Shown here: positions 29,035-39,353 of the stretch, one piece after another
How the letters are laid out: each line of letters opens with the position of its first letter
Position numbering within the stretch: position 1 is the stretch's first letter
Assembly: GCA_027531395.1 (NCBI GenBank)
Contig: JAPZRO010000004.1
Location: 868,001-932,000 of the forward strand
Length of the DNA stretch: 64,000 bases
Source of the DNA: Porphyrobacter sp.
Lineage (GTDB): Bacteria > Pseudomonadota > Alphaproteobacteria > Sphingomonadales > Sphingomonadaceae
Direction of reading: 5' to 3'
The notes under the pieces: generated by a model
Told to the model about the DNA's origin: nothing
The model's input: only the letters and a program-made list of their open reading frames with translations
Database searches by the model: none
Made by a program: the position numbers and the translations under genes

Positions 29035-30299
29035 GTGATCGAAGCTACCTCCCCGCTCCAGATCGGTGACTACCGACGCTACTGGCTCGCGCGCTTTCTG
29101 GCCGTGTTCGCGACCATGTCGCTGGTGGTGCTGCTGGGCTACCAGACCTACGAGGTCGCGCGCGCCGATTACGCGATGAGCGTGGCCGAGGCCTCGTTCT
29201 ACCTCGGGCTGCTGGGGCTGGCGCAGTTCATTCCGCTGTTCGTGCTGACGCCGGTGGCGGGCCTTGCCGCTGACCGATTCGACCGCCGCCATGTCGCCGC
29301 CTTCGCCAACGGGATCGACGGCGGGGTGGCGGTGCTGCTGGCAGTGCTGACATCGGCCGATGCGCTGAACCTGCCGATCCTGTTCGCTCTCGCCGCCGCG
29401 CACGGGGCGGCGCGGGTTTTCGTCAATCCAGCCATGAGCGCGATCGCGCCCAACATCGTGCCCCCCGCCCTGCTACCGCGCGCCATCGCGCTGGGTTCGA
29501 TCGCCTGGCAGACCGCCAGCGTCGCCGGCCCGGCGGTGGGCGGGCTGATCTTCGCGGGCTCCGAATGGCTGCCCCATGCGCTGTCTGCCGCGATGCTGCT
29601 CGCCGCGACGATGCTGATCCTGACTGTCCGCCCGATCAAGGCGCGCCACGACGGCCCGCCACTGAAGCCGCTGCGCCAGATCATCGAGGGGATGCTCTAT
29701 GTCTGGCGCGAGCGGTTCCTGCTCGGCTGCATCACGCTCGATCTGTTCGCGGTGCTGCTCGCCGGGGCGACCGCGCTGCTGCCGGTGTTCGCGCGCGATA
29801 TCCTGTTCGTGGGGCCGGAGGGCCTCGGGCTTATGCGCGCCGCACCCGCGCTGGGCGCGGCGCTGGTCGCGCTGTGGCTGTCGTTCCGCCCGCTCGAGCG
29901 CGGGGTTGGGATGAAGATGCTGTGGGCGGTGGCCGCCTTCGGGGCCTTCACCATCGCCTTTGCCTATTCGCGCAGTTTCTTGCTCTCGCTCGCGATCCTC
30001 GCCGCGATGGGCGCCGTCGACATGGTCTCGGTGTTCATCCGCTCATCGCTGGTCCAGCTGTTCACCCCCGATGACAAGCGCGGGCGGGTGTCCTCGATCT
30101 CGGGCCTGGCGATCTCCGCCTCGAACGAGCTGGGCGAGATGCAGTCCGGCCTTGCCGCCGCGCTGTTAGGGGCAACCGGCGCGGTTGTGTTCGGCGGGGC
30201 GGGTGCGATATTCGTGACATTGGTCTGGGCGTGGTATTTCCCCGAATTGCGCCGCGCCAACAGCTTCGAGCCACAAGCGCTCAAAAGAGAGGTATCGAC

Positions 30300-30303
<4 letters not shown>
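29035..30303 (+). CDS. MFS exporter (EntS/MFS_3-like)
   Basis: The 422-aa protein has about 12 hydrophobic helices. It contains [12 protein letters not shown] after helix 2 and [21 protein letters not shown], typical of the DHA3-like exporters such as enterobactin exporter EntS. Substrate unknown. The GTG start has a weak Shine-Dalgarno (CAGGAG about 25 nt away), and no in-frame ATG lies between 28990 and the GTG. The stop overlaps cysK by 4 bp, so both are probably co-translated. Confidence 0.85.
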
Positions 30304-31216
<913 letters not shown>

Positions 31217-31220
<4 letters not shown>

Positions 31221-31921
31221 GACTCGAACCACTGGCCTATGCCGATGGGGCAACCGCGCTGACCGGATGGCTGGCGCGGCCCGCAGGCGCGGCGCGCGCG
31301 GCGGTGGCGGTGTTTCCGACCTTCATGAACACCTCGCCGGGGGTTGAGGCCAAGGCGCTGGCGCTCGCCGAGGCAGGCTGCATCGCGCTGGTCGCCGATT
31401 TCTACGGCCCCGACGCACCGCATGATGCCGAGAGCGCCTTTGCGGCGATGGAACGACTGCGCGCCGATCCGCGCGCCATGCGGGCACGGCTGCACGCCAG
31501 CCTGACGGCGCTGGCCGGGATCGCGCCGGGGGTGCCGCAGATCGCGATCGGCTTCTGTCTTGGCGGGATGGCGGTGCTGGAGCTGGCGCGCGATGGCGCC
31601 GATCTGGCGCTGGTGGCAAGCTTTCATGGCCTGCTGGCGACGCCGCTCCCCGCCGCCGCGCCCATCACCCCGCGCATTCTGGTGTGTCACGGCGATGCCG
31701 ATTCGCTAGTGCCCCGCAGCGACGTTACCGCCTTCTGGGCCGAGATGGACGGCGTGGCGGCAGACTGGCAGTTCATGTCGTTCGCGCAGGTCGAACACGG
31801 GTTCACCAACCCGCTGACGCCGGCGCGCACCCCCAATCCCGCCTATGATGCGCGGGCCGACCGGCAATCCTGGGCGGCGCTGATGGGACTGATCGACGAC
31901 GTGGCCCCATTGCCGGCGTGA
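31217..31921 (+). CDS. Dienelactone hydrolase family protein
   Basis: The 234-aa alpha/beta-hydrolase has the dienelactone hydrolase catalytic triad: a cysteine nucleophile in GFCLGGMAV, Asp in HGDADSLVP and His in EHGFTNP. Classical members open cyclic dienelactones in chlorocatechol degradation, but most genomic homologues act on unknown esters. No catechol pathway gene is nearby. It is translationally coupled to cysK (ATGA). Confidence 0.9.
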
Positions 31922-32017
31922 CGCCGCGACGCAGGTCAGCCTTTCCTTAACCGTGTTGCGCTATCGCGGGGGATGCACAGCCGGCGCTCCGGCGCGTGCT
32001 CGCAACGAAGGGCGACC

Positions 32018-32512
32018 ATGAAGTTCATCAAGCTCGAATCGCGCGGCGGCAATTATCTCGTCGTGGCCTCGAACGTGGCCTGGCTGCGCGTGGCCGAGAA
32101 CGGGCAGACCAGCGTCGGCATCGTCGGCGGGCAACCGCTGCTGGTGGTGGGTTCACCGGAAGAGGTCGCCGCGAAGATTCTCGACGCAGCCGGGAACGAG
32201 CCGGATGCGGCACCGGCTGCGCCTGTGGCCTCCCCTGCTCCCGTTGCAGCGCCAGTTGCCGCGCCCCACCCCCAAGCCGAGCCCGCCCCCGCGCCGGCCC
32301 CTGCGCCCGAGCCGGAGCCCGTGATTGCAGCGGCCGAGCCGGTTCAGGCTGCACCAGTGCCAAAACCCGCGGCTACCCCTGCCCCTGCTCCCATCGGAGA
32401 ACAACCCAAGCCCGCCATGCGCAAAGGCACCAGCCTGTCAGAGCGTATCGCTGCTGCCGCCGCGCCCAAGGTCAAGGCCGGCAGCCAGCGCTTGATGGGC
32501 GCACGCGAATAG
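32018..32512 (+). CDS. Hypothetical protein, FlbD-like N-terminus and Pro/Ala-rich tail
   Basis: The 164-aa protein's first 60 residues (MKFIKLESRGGNYLVVASNV, then IVGGQPLLVVGSPEEVAAKI) form a small beta-rich unit that weakly resembles FlbD-type domains. Residues 62-140 are low-complexity Ala/Pro/Glu, and the end (SLSERIAAAAAPKVKAGSQRLM) is basic and helical. The ATG at 32018 follows GAAGGGCG. An in-frame start 45 nt upstream adds Arg/Ser-rich residues and is not preferred. Function unknown; convergent with the M20 peptidase gene. Confidence 0.6.
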   Translation: MKFIKLESRGGNYLVVASNVAWLRVAENGQTSVGIVGGQPLLVVGSPEEVAAKILDAAGNEPDAAPAAPVASPAPVAAPVAAPHPQAEPAPAPAPAPEPEPVIAAAEPVQAAPVPKPAATPAPAPIGEQPKPAMRKGTSLSERIAAAAAPKVKAGSQRLMGARE

Positions 32513-32515
32513 CAA

Positions 32516-33790
32516 TCAGCGCGGTGCGGCGTCGGTGTGATCAAGAATGATCGCAAGGCCGACCGAAAGCCCCGCCACGAACCGCTGCCGCCCGGTTTCG
32601 AGATATTCCTCGAGGCTGTGCGTGCGCCCGCCTCCTGCGCCGGTGCCGATGGTGAGCGCGGGGATGCCGAGGCTCATCGGAATGTTCGCATCGGTCGAGG
32701 ACTGGTCGAGCCGCGCGGCAAAGCCTGCCGCCTGCGAGGCCTTCAGCGCCGCCGTCACCAGCGCATCTTCGCCCGGGGTCAGCCCCGCAGGCCGGTCGCC
32801 GATCAGCTGCGGCTCCACCGTGATCGCCCCCGCCACGGTCGAGCGCGCGGCATTCTCGGCGGCAACGCCAGCATCGGCCGCCGCCAGCACTGCCGCTTCA
32901 AGCTGTCCGAGCGCCGCCGGATCGCCCGAGCGCATGTCGACATCAAGCGTCACAAGATCGGGAATGGCATTGACCGAGGTGCCCCCGGCAACAACCGTCG
33001 CGGCATAAGTGGTGCGCGGCGCGGTGGGGACGGCAATCGCGTGGATGCCGCGCACCGTCTCCGCCATCGCGCCCATCGGATTGACGATCCCGAAGGCACC
33101 ATAGGAGTGTCCGCCCGGCCCCTTGAAGGCGAGCCGGTAGCGCCGCGAGCCGACCCCGGCATTGACGATCCGTCCGGCATCGGCGTTGTCGACCGACAGG
33201 AAGGCCCCGATCCTCCCGGCATAAGCGCCCTTGGTGAACAGGTAGCGCACTCCGCGCAGATCGCCCGCGCCTTCCTCGCCCACCGTGCCGACGAACAGCA
33301 CCGGCTGACGGGTGGTGATCGCATTGGCCTCCAGCAACCGCGCCCAGGCCAGCAGCGAGGCAAGCCCGAGACTGTCATCGCCGATACCCGGCGCCATCAA
33401 CCGCTCGCCCTCGCGCGTCACCTTGATCGGCGTGCCTTCGGGAAAGACGGTGTCGAGATGGGCCGAGACGACGAACACCGGCCCCTCCTCGCGCCCGGGT
33501 CTCAGGCCGAGGACATTGCCCTCGGCATCGATGGTCACATCGGTGATCCCCGCATCGCGCAGCATCTGCGCGAACAGCGCGGCGCGCGCGGCCTCCTTGA
33601 ACGGAGGCGCGGGGGTTTCGGTGATGCGGACGAGATCGGCGATCACCTGATCATACTGCGCATCAAGCTGTGCGTGGAGCGGGGCAGCGAGCGCGCTGGG
33701 GGAGCCGGTCCCGGCCTGCGCCTGAACGAATGGCAGGCTTGCCGCCAGCGCCAGCGCCGCCGCCATTCCCATCAACCGCCGTGCCGTCAT
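32516..33790 (-). CDS. M20 family metallopeptidase (peptidase T-like), exported
   Basis: The 424-aa protein has a signal peptide (about residues 1-26). The M20 metal-site residues are in place: H111 and D113 (SAHLDTVFPEG), D138/D139 (GIGDDSLG), catalytic EE at 172-173 (GEEGAGD), Asp in SVDNADAG, and the C-terminal His in GGGRTHSLEEY. The dimerisation lid lies near residues 225-330 (GPGGHSYGAFG). It probably cleaves small peptides or acyl-amino acids in the periplasm. The ATG at 33790 is chosen over a TTG 33 nt upstream because GGAG precedes it. Divergent from a second M20 gene. Confidence 0.9.
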   Translation of the reverse strand: MTARRLMGMAAALALAASLPFVQAQAGTGSPSALAAPLHAQLDAQYDQVIADLVRITETPAPPFKEAARAALFAQMLRDAGITDVTIDAEGNVLGLRPGREEGPVFVVSAHLDTVFPEGTPIKVTREGERLMAPGIGDDSLGLASLLAWARLLEANAITTRQPVLFVGTVGEEGAGDLRGVRYLFTKGAYAGRIGAFLSVDNADAGRIVNAGVGSRRYRLAFKGPGGHSYGAFGIVNPMGAMAETVRGIHAIAVPTAPRTTYAATVVAGGTSVNAIPDLVTLDVDMRSGDPAALGQLEAAVLAAADAGVAAENAARSTVAGAITVEPQLIGDRPAGLTPGEDALVTAALKASQAAGFAARLDQSSTDANIPMSLGIPALTIGTGAGGGRTHSLEEYLETGRQRFVAGLSVGLAIILDHTDAAPR

Positions 33791-33926
33791 CGCGCCGCTC
33801 CCTGTGTGACTGTCCGCCAGCAATCGCAGCCCGCCCGCGTGGCGGCAAGGGGGCGCGCGTGAAAGGCGTTGCCAATCACCGGCGCACTGTTAGCCTCGTG
33901 CCAAGGGCAACAGGAGTGCAAAGCAA

Positions 33927-35432
33927 ATGACAAGGCGTCTGGCGATTTCGGGCATGGCAATTGCGATTGCGCTGGTGGCGGGACAGGTCGCTGCGGAAAC
34001 CCCTGATCGCGCAGCACTGGAGCGGACCGTCGCGGCGCAGCACGATGCGACGGTGCAGGCGCTGCGCGACTGGATCGCGCTTCCCACCATCGCCGCCGAG
34101 AAGCGCGGCACGCCGGAAGGCGCGGAATACATGAGAAAGCTCGCGCTCGACGCGGGCTTCCAGCAGGCGAAGATCATCCCCACCGACGGAGTCCCGGCGG
34201 TGTTCGCGACGCTCGATGCGGGCGCGCCGACCACGCTCGGGATCTACTTCATGTATGACGTGAAGCAGTTCGATCCGGCCGAATGGGACAGCCCCCCGCT
34301 CGAAGGAACCCTGCGCGAGCGACCGGGCGAAGGGATTGCGCTCTACGGGCGCGGGGCGGTCAACCAGAAGGGGCCGGAGATGGCCTTCCTCGCCGCGATC
34401 AAGGCGATCCAGGCCAGCGGACGCAAGCTGCCGGTCAATCTCGTCCTGGTGGCCGAGGGCGAGGAGGAAGTCGCCTCGACCCACTTCGATCAGGTCGTCG
34501 CCGTGCCCGAAGTGCAGGCGGCGCTCGCCAAGGCGGTCGGCGTGTTCATCCCTGCCGCCAACCAGAACCGCGACGGCAGCGCCGGGATCACGCTGGGGGC
34601 CAAGGGCGCGGTCGAGTTCCAGCTGGTCGTCGGCGGCGAGACCTCGGACAAATATCCCAAGACCGACATCCACTCGTCAAACTATGCCCGCATCGAAAGC
34701 CCGGCATGGCGGCTGGTCAAGGCGCTCGACACGCTGGTGGCCGATGACGGCCACACCCCCGCGATCGACGGCTGGTTCGAGAACGTGCAGCCGCTCACCG
34801 CGCGCCAGAGGGAGCTGATCGCCCAGAGCATCAAGCCCGGTGCCGAGGAAGGCGAGAAGGCGCTGCTCGGGGTCGGCCGCTGGATCAATGACGAGGACTA
34901 CCAAACCAGCCTCGAGCGGTTTTTCTCGCAGCCTACTGTCAACATCCAGGGCCTTGTCTCGGGCTATACCGGCGAGGGCGGGAAGACCGTGCTGCCGGGC
35001 CGCGCCGAGGCCAAGCTCGAATTCCGGCTGGTGCCGAACATGACCAAAGCCGAGGCGGTGGCGAAGCTCGAAGCCCACCTTGCCCGGCGCGGCTTCGATG
35101 ATGTCCGGGTCACGGTATCAGGCGGCTACGGCCCCAACGAGACCGACGAGGATTCGGTGCTGATCCGCGCCCAGAAGCGCCTGTTCGACGAAAGCGGCAT
35201 TCCCTACACCATCCGTCCGCGCAACGCGGGGAGCTGGCCGGGTGTGATCTTCAACGGTCCGCCGCTCAATCTGCCCGCCTCGCAATTCGGGCTCGGCCGC
35301 GGCAGCGGGGCGCACGCGCCCAACGAGTGGTTCCTGATCGAAAGCAGCGATCCCAAGGTGTTTGGGCTCGACAAGGCGACAATGGCCTATGTCGACTACC
35401 TCTACGTGATCGCCGAGGAAGCCGCGAAGTAG
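33927..35432 (+). CDS. M20-like protein with altered metal ligands, exported
   Basis: The 501-aa protein has a signal peptide (cleavage after VAA, near residue 23) and the overall M20 dipeptidase layout. The first metal motif is YFMYDVKQFDP: M109 stands where the HxD histidine should be, with D111 kept. The metal-bridging Asp motif GRGAxDDKG reads GRGAVNQKG, with N146. The catalytic EGEEE (177-181) and the C-terminal His463 (GSGAHAPNEW) are retained. It may bind one metal, another metal or none, so peptidase function is uncertain. It is divergent from the intact M20 gene with a 136-bp shared upstream region. Confidence 0.87.
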   Translation: MTRRLAISGMAIAIALVAGQVAAETPDRAALERTVAAQHDATVQALRDWIALPTIAAEKRGTPEGAEYMRKLALDAGFQQAKIIPTDGVPAVFATLDAGAPTTLGIYFMYDVKQFDPAEWDSPPLEGTLRERPGEGIALYGRGAVNQKGPEMAFLAAIKAIQASGRKLPVNLVLVAEGEEEVASTHFDQVVAVPEVQAALAKAVGVFIPAANQNRDGSAGITLGAKGAVEFQLVVGGETSDKYPKTDIHSSNYARIESPAWRLVKALDTLVADDGHTPAIDGWFENVQPLTARQRELIAQSIKPGAEEGEKALLGVGRWINDEDYQTSLERFFSQPTVNIQGLVSGYTGEGGKTVLPGRAEAKLEFRLVPNMTKAEAVAKLEAHLARRGFDDVRVTVSGGYGPNETDEDSVLIRAQKRLFDESGIPYTIRPRNAGSWPGVIFNGPPLNLPASQFGLGRGSGAHAPNEWFLIESSDPKVFGLDKATMAYVDYLYVIAEEAAK

Positions 35433-35435
35433 GCG

Positions 35436-36329
35436 CTAGTCGTCAGCCAGCAACGGCGCAGCGGCCTTGGCCATCTTGCCGTTGCTGTGGCCGACACCCG
35501 GAACGGTGCGGATCGACCATCCGAACGGCGTTTCCAGCGTCGCGGCGGTCTGCTTGGCAATGGCGAAGAACCGCTGTCCGCGCGCGAAGCGGTGCGGCCC
35601 TTGCGCATCGGCTTCAGGCGTCTTGCGCAGATCGGGATCGGAGCGGTCGGTATCGGCAGTGCCGAGCAGCACCGTTAACCGCTTGCCCAGCGCTGCGGCG
35701 AGCGCGCCCTCCTCCACCGGCGCATTGGCGAGGCCATAGGGAAAGCCGGTCTGCATGTCGGGCATCGTGTACCACCCGGCATTGGCCGAGATCGCCTGAT
35801 CGATCCGCGCCCCGGGCATGAACAGCACGAAGCGGTGCACGAACTGCGCGCCGGCCGAGTGGCCGTAGATTGCGTAACGCGGGGCGCGGGTGCCGAAGCG
35901 CTGGCGGACATCATCAAACAGCGGCTCGATCACGGCGAAAGACCATAGGTTCCGTGGTCGTGGGGTTCCGTCTTCCTCGCTGAAATAGCCGGTGTTGTAG
36001 CCGCGCGAGCCGGGGAAATCCTCGCGGCTGAACTGAGGGACCACCGCGATGAAGCCATGCTGGCGCGCGAGCGCGGCCCATTCGTCGCGGTAGCGATCGG
36101 CATCGCGGTTTACGCCGTGCATCACGAAAACCACCGGCGTGTCGGGCGCAACCCGGTCGGGTAGCTGGTAATAGACCGGGAGATCGGGGCCTTCCCATCC
36201 GGTGAACACAAAGCGCCCGGCATTGCTCGCCTGCTGGGTGGCGGAATCGGGCTGCGCGAAGAACAGCGCCGCCGGAACCCCGAACAGCACCAGCACCGCG
36301 GCAAGGACGACCTGCCAGTTCCGCATCAT
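35436..36329 (-). CDS. Membrane-anchored or exported alpha/beta hydrolase
   Basis: The 297-aa protein has an N-terminal hydrophobic segment (VVLAAVLVLFGVPAALFF, residues 6-23) that serves as signal or anchor. The hydrolase fold has the oxyanion stretch VFVMHGVNRDADRYRD, nucleophile elbow GHSAGAQF, and a late His in VPGVGHSNGKM. This arrangement resembles polyhydroxybutyrate-depolymerase or feruloyl-esterase relatives; the substrate is unknown. Two adjacent ATGs (36329, 36326) follow GAGGGG. It is convergent with the M20-like gene (3-bp gap). Confidence 0.82.
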   Translation of the reverse strand: MMRNWQVVLAAVLVLFGVPAALFFAQPDSATQQASNAGRFVFTGWEGPDLPVYYQLPDRVAPDTPVVFVMHGVNRDADRYRDEWAALARQHGFIAVVPQFSREDFPGSRGYNTGYFSEEDGTPRPRNLWSFAVIEPLFDDVRQRFGTRAPRYAIYGHSAGAQFVHRFVLFMPGARIDQAISANAGWYTMPDMQTGFPYGLANAPVEEGALAAALGKRLTVLLGTADTDRSDPDLRKTPEADAQGPHRFARGQRFFAIAKQTAATLETPFGWSIRTVPGVGHSNGKMAKAAAPLLADD

Positions 36330-36422
36330 CTTGCCCCTCGCGTGTAGCCCCGTGACGGATACAGCAAGGGCCGCCATGCGCAAACATGGCGGCCCCGGTT
36401 GTTCCTGCGACGCGCGGAGCGC

Positions 36423-38228
36423 TTAGGCGGCGGTCGCGAAAGCCTCGGCCGGAAGCTTCATCATGTATTCGCTGCCCGCTTCGAGCTTGCGACGCAGCGC
36501 GCCGGCATCTGGCAGGAAGCGTTCGGCATAGTAGTTGGCCGAAACCAGCTTGGCCTCGTAGAACGCCTTGTCCTCCGGCTCGCCCGCCAGCTTGGCGAGA
36601 GCCACCTTGGCCATCTTCAGCCAGAAGAAGCCGAGCGTCACGATCCCCATGATGTGCATGTAGTGATGCGCGCCGGCGCCGAGGTGGTTGGGGTTCGCCA
36701 TCGCATTCTGCATGAACCACATGGTCGCCGCCTTCTGTTCGCCCAGCGCCTTTTCGAGGCGTTCGGCCACCGAAGCCAGCTCGGACACCTGCTTGGCCGC
36801 AGCGATTTCCTCGTCGATCATCGCGAAGAAGGCCTGGATCGCCTTGCCGCCGTTCATGGCGAGCTTGCGGCCGCACAGGTCCATCGCCTGCACGCCGTTG
36901 GCGCCTTCGTAGATCATGGCGATGCGGCTATCGCGCACGAACTGCTCCATGCCCCACTCGCGCACATAGCCGTGGCCGCCGTAGACCTGCTGCATGTTGT
37001 TGGCGATGTCGTAGCCCTTGTCGGTGCCGTAGCCCTTGATGACCGGGGTCATCAGCCCGATCAGCATGTCGGCAAGCTCGCGCTCCTCGGCGGTCTGGGC
37101 CTTGTGGGTGAGGTCCACCTGGAGCGCGCCCCACAGGCACAGGGCACGCATCGATTCGGTGAAGACCTTGGCGTCCATCAGCATGCGGCGCACGTCGGGG
37201 TGGACGAAGATCGGATCGGCCTTGGCTTCGGGGTCAGCCGGGCCGGTCAGCGCGCGGCCCTGACGGCGATCAAGTGCGTAGGTCACGGCGTTCTGGTAGG
37301 CTACTTCGGCTTGGGCATAGCCCTGGATGCCGACGCCGAGGCGCGCGGCGTTCATCATGATGAACATCGCGGCGAGGCCCTTGTTCTCCTCGCCCACCAT
37401 GTAACCGGTCGCGCCGTCATAGTTGAGCAGGCAGGTGGCGTTGCCGTGGATGCCCATCTTTTTCTCGATCGAACCGCAGGTCACGCCATTGCGCTGCGCC
37501 GGGTTGCCGTTCTCGTCGAGGATGAACTTCGGCACGATGAAGAGCGAGATGCCCTTGGTCGAATCCGGCGCACCCGGGGTCTTGGCCAGCACCAGATGGA
37601 TGATGTTGCTGGTGAGGTCATGCTCGCCGGCCGAGATGAAGATCTTGGTGCCGGTGATCGCATAGGTGCCATCGCCATTCGGCACGGCCTTGGTCCGGAT
37701 CATGCCGAGATCGGTGCCGCAATGCGGCTCGGTCAGGTTCATGGTGCCCGACCACTCGCCCGAGATCATCTTCGGGACATACATCGCCTTCTGCTCGTCC
37801 GAGCCCTTGGCAAGGATAGCCGAGATCGCGCCGGCGGTGAGGCCGGGATACATGGCGAAGGCCTGATTGGCGGTGCCGCTGAATTCCTCGAAGACGAAGC
37901 TCAGCACATGGGGCAGGCCCTGCCCGCCATATTCGACCGGCTGGCCGAGCGTGCCCCAACCGCTTTCGACGAAGGCCTCGTAAGCTTCCTTGAAGCCCGG
38001 GGGCGTGGTGACGCTGCCGTCTTCGTGACGGGTGCAGCCATGCTCGTCACCCGCCTGATTGATCTGCGCGAGCACTTCCGCGCAGAACTTGCCGGCCTCG
38101 TTGATGACGGTGTCGATCATGTCGGGGGTGGCGTTCTCGAAGCCCGGCAGGTTGCCGTAGCTGGCAAGGTCGAGCACCTCGTTGACGATGAAACGGGTTT
38201 CGCGGGTGGGCGCGGTATAGGTCGGCAT
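36423..38228 (-). CDS. Acyl-CoA dehydrogenase (long, DmdC-type)
   Basis: FAD enzyme that introduces a 2,3-double bond into acyl-CoA. The 601-aa length and C-terminal extension match the group that contains 3-methylmercaptopropionyl-CoA dehydrogenase (DmdC) and fatty acyl-CoA dehydrogenases of alphaproteobacteria. Motifs are WSGTMNLTEPHCGTDLG, GTKIFISAGEHD, QVYGGHGYVREWGMEQ and the region with the catalytic Glu, RIAMIYEGANGVQAMDL. The ATG at 38228 follows AGGGA; a GTG one codon upstream is possible. It lies downstream of a MerR regulator in an apparent two-gene operon. The substrate cannot be fixed from sequence. Confidence 0.93.
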   Translation of the reverse strand: MPTYTAPTRETRFIVNEVLDLASYGNLPGFENATPDMIDTVINEAGKFCAEVLAQINQAGDEHGCTRHEDGSVTTPPGFKEAYEAFVESGWGTLGQPVEYGGQGLPHVLSFVFEEFSGTANQAFAMYPGLTAGAISAILAKGSDEQKAMYVPKMISGEWSGTMNLTEPHCGTDLGMIRTKAVPNGDGTYAITGTKIFISAGEHDLTSNIIHLVLAKTPGAPDSTKGISLFIVPKFILDENGNPAQRNGVTCGSIEKKMGIHGNATCLLNYDGATGYMVGEENKGLAAMFIMMNAARLGVGIQGYAQAEVAYQNAVTYALDRRQGRALTGPADPEAKADPIFVHPDVRRMLMDAKVFTESMRALCLWGALQVDLTHKAQTAEERELADMLIGLMTPVIKGYGTDKGYDIANNMQQVYGGHGYVREWGMEQFVRDSRIAMIYEGANGVQAMDLCGRKLAMNGGKAIQAFFAMIDEEIAAAKQVSELASVAERLEKALGEQKAATMWFMQNAMANPNHLGAGAHHYMHIMGIVTLGFFWLKMAKVALAKLAGEPEDKAFYEAKLVSANYYAERFLPDAGALRRKLEAGSEYMMKLPAEAFATAA

Positions 38229-38285
38229 CACTTGTTCCCTTGGGTGAGCGGTCAGTATGCGAGGTTTAAACGTTGGCGCCGGGGT

Positions 38286-38750
38286 TCAGCGCAGGTCGAG
38301 CTTCTCGATCTCGGCCACGAAATCCGTGAGCTCGTTGATCGAGGAATCAATGTCGTCGCGCTGGGCCTTGAGCTTGGCGATATGCGCGCGGCACTTCTCG
38401 ATCGTGACGCGGCGCTGTTCGACGCGGCCATCGTCGAGATCGTAGAGATCGATCATCTCGCGGATCTCGGTCAGCGAGAAGCCGACATTCTTGGCGCGCA
38501 TGATCCATGCGAGCCGCGCACGGTCGCGCTTGGAATAGACGCGGGTCAGGCCGACGCGCGCCGGGCTGATCAGCCCCTCGTCCTCGTAGAAGCGCAGGGC
38601 ACGGGCGGTGCAGCCGAATTCCGAGGTGAGATCGGAAATCGTGAACTGTTCGCGTTCGTGGATGTCGGGCCGGTCGAGATGGGCACCGTTGCGGCGCGCT
38701 TCGGCCCCGACGGCGCTGGCGGATTCGTTCTGAGCAGGAGCAGTAGCCAT
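38286..38750 (-). CDS. MerR-family regulator of fatty or branched-chain acyl-CoA catabolism
   Basis: The 154-aa protein has a disordered 33-residue N-terminus, then the MerR winged helix (FTISDLTSEFGCTARALRFYEDEGLI, TRVYSKRDRARLAWIMRAK) and a dimerisation coiled coil (residues 110-150). No metal-binding cysteines of the CueR/MerR type are present in the C-terminal part, in keeping with LiuR/AtuR-like regulators of acyl-CoA degradation. It precedes the acyl-CoA dehydrogenase gene by 57 nt on the same strand. A TTTACG/CGTCAA operator candidate lies immediately upstream. Confidence 0.9.
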   Translation of the reverse strand: MATAPAQNESASAVGAEARRNGAHLDRPDIHEREQFTISDLTSEFGCTARALRFYEDEGLISPARVGLTRVYSKRDRARLAWIMRAKNVGFSLTEIREMIDLYDLDDGRVEQRRVTIEKCRAHIAKLKAQRDDIDSSINELTDFVAEIEKLDLR

Positions 38751-38769
38751 GCCCCTCCTCTACCTTCCC

Positions 38770-38785
38770 TTTACGTGAGCGTCAA
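38770..38785. promoter_or_regulatory. Candidate MerR (LiuR-like) operator
   Basis: TTTACGTGAGCGTCAA has inverted half-sites TTTACG and CGTcAA. It fits the pattern TTTACGTnnACGTnAA described for LiuR-type MerR regulators with one or two mismatches. It is 19 nt upstream of the merR ATG and overlaps the hisI stop codon. On the minus strand the downstream half doubles as TTGACG, a possible -35 element. Confidence 0.45.
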
Positions 38786-39177
38786 GTCTTGACCTTTACG
38801 AGAACGGGACCGCCCTCACCCGTCTCGACGCGCCGGTAGAAGCAGCTCTGCGCACCGGTGTGGCACGTCGGCCCTGCCGCCTGCGCGCGAATCAGCACTG
38901 CATCCTGATCGCAATCGACCAGCACTTCGACGACATCGAGAAAGTGCCCGGAGGTCTCGCCCTTGAGCCATAGCTTGCCGCGCGAGCGCGACCAGAAATG
39001 CACTCTCCCGCTCTCCAGCGTGGCATCGAGCGCCTCGCGGTTCATGTGCGCCACCACCAGCACCGCCCCCGAAACGGTGTCGGTCACCACGGCGGTGAGG
39101 AGGCCCGCCGCGTCGAACTTCGGTGCAAAGCGGGCGCCCTGCTCGCGTTCCTCGGTGCTCAAGGTTTGGTCAGCCAT
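38782..39177 (-). CDS. hisI: Phosphoribosyl-AMP cyclohydrolase
   Basis: Third step of histidine synthesis: opens the purine ring of phosphoribosyl-AMP. The 131-aa single-function enzyme has no HisE fusion. Zn/Mg ligands are visible as C89, D90 and D92 (VDCDQDAVL), C105 (GPTCHTG) and C112 (SCFYRR). [18 protein letters not shown] is the conserved substrate loop. The ATG at 39177 is used; upstream in-frame sequence belongs to the structured intergenic region. No other his gene is near. Confidence 0.96.
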   Translation of the reverse strand: MADQTLSTEEREQGARFAPKFDAAGLLTAVVTDTVSGAVLVVAHMNREALDATLESGRVHFWSRSRGKLWLKGETSGHFLDVVEVLVDCDQDAVLIRAQAAGPTCHTGAQSCFYRRVETGEGGPVLVKVKT

Positions 39178-39353
39178 CTGCCGGACTCCGAAAATCAGAT
39201 CATGCCAAAATCGGCGCGCTCTTGCGCGGATTGTTGCACGTTCACAACAGCCCGTTGCAAAAAATGTCCCTCGCAAAGGTTTGCCCTTCCGAACCGTGCA
39301 ACGTGATGGAAGAAGGCCCCAGGAACTTCTGCAAGGGGTTCTCCACCGAACAA

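Noticed and set aside
39258..39284. T-rich stretch on the minus strand (TTTTTT) as a terminator for the intergenic RNA
   Set aside because: The only adjacent stem is 4-5 bp with a 2-4 nt loop and lies about 8 nt away from the T-run, so the geometry is wrong.
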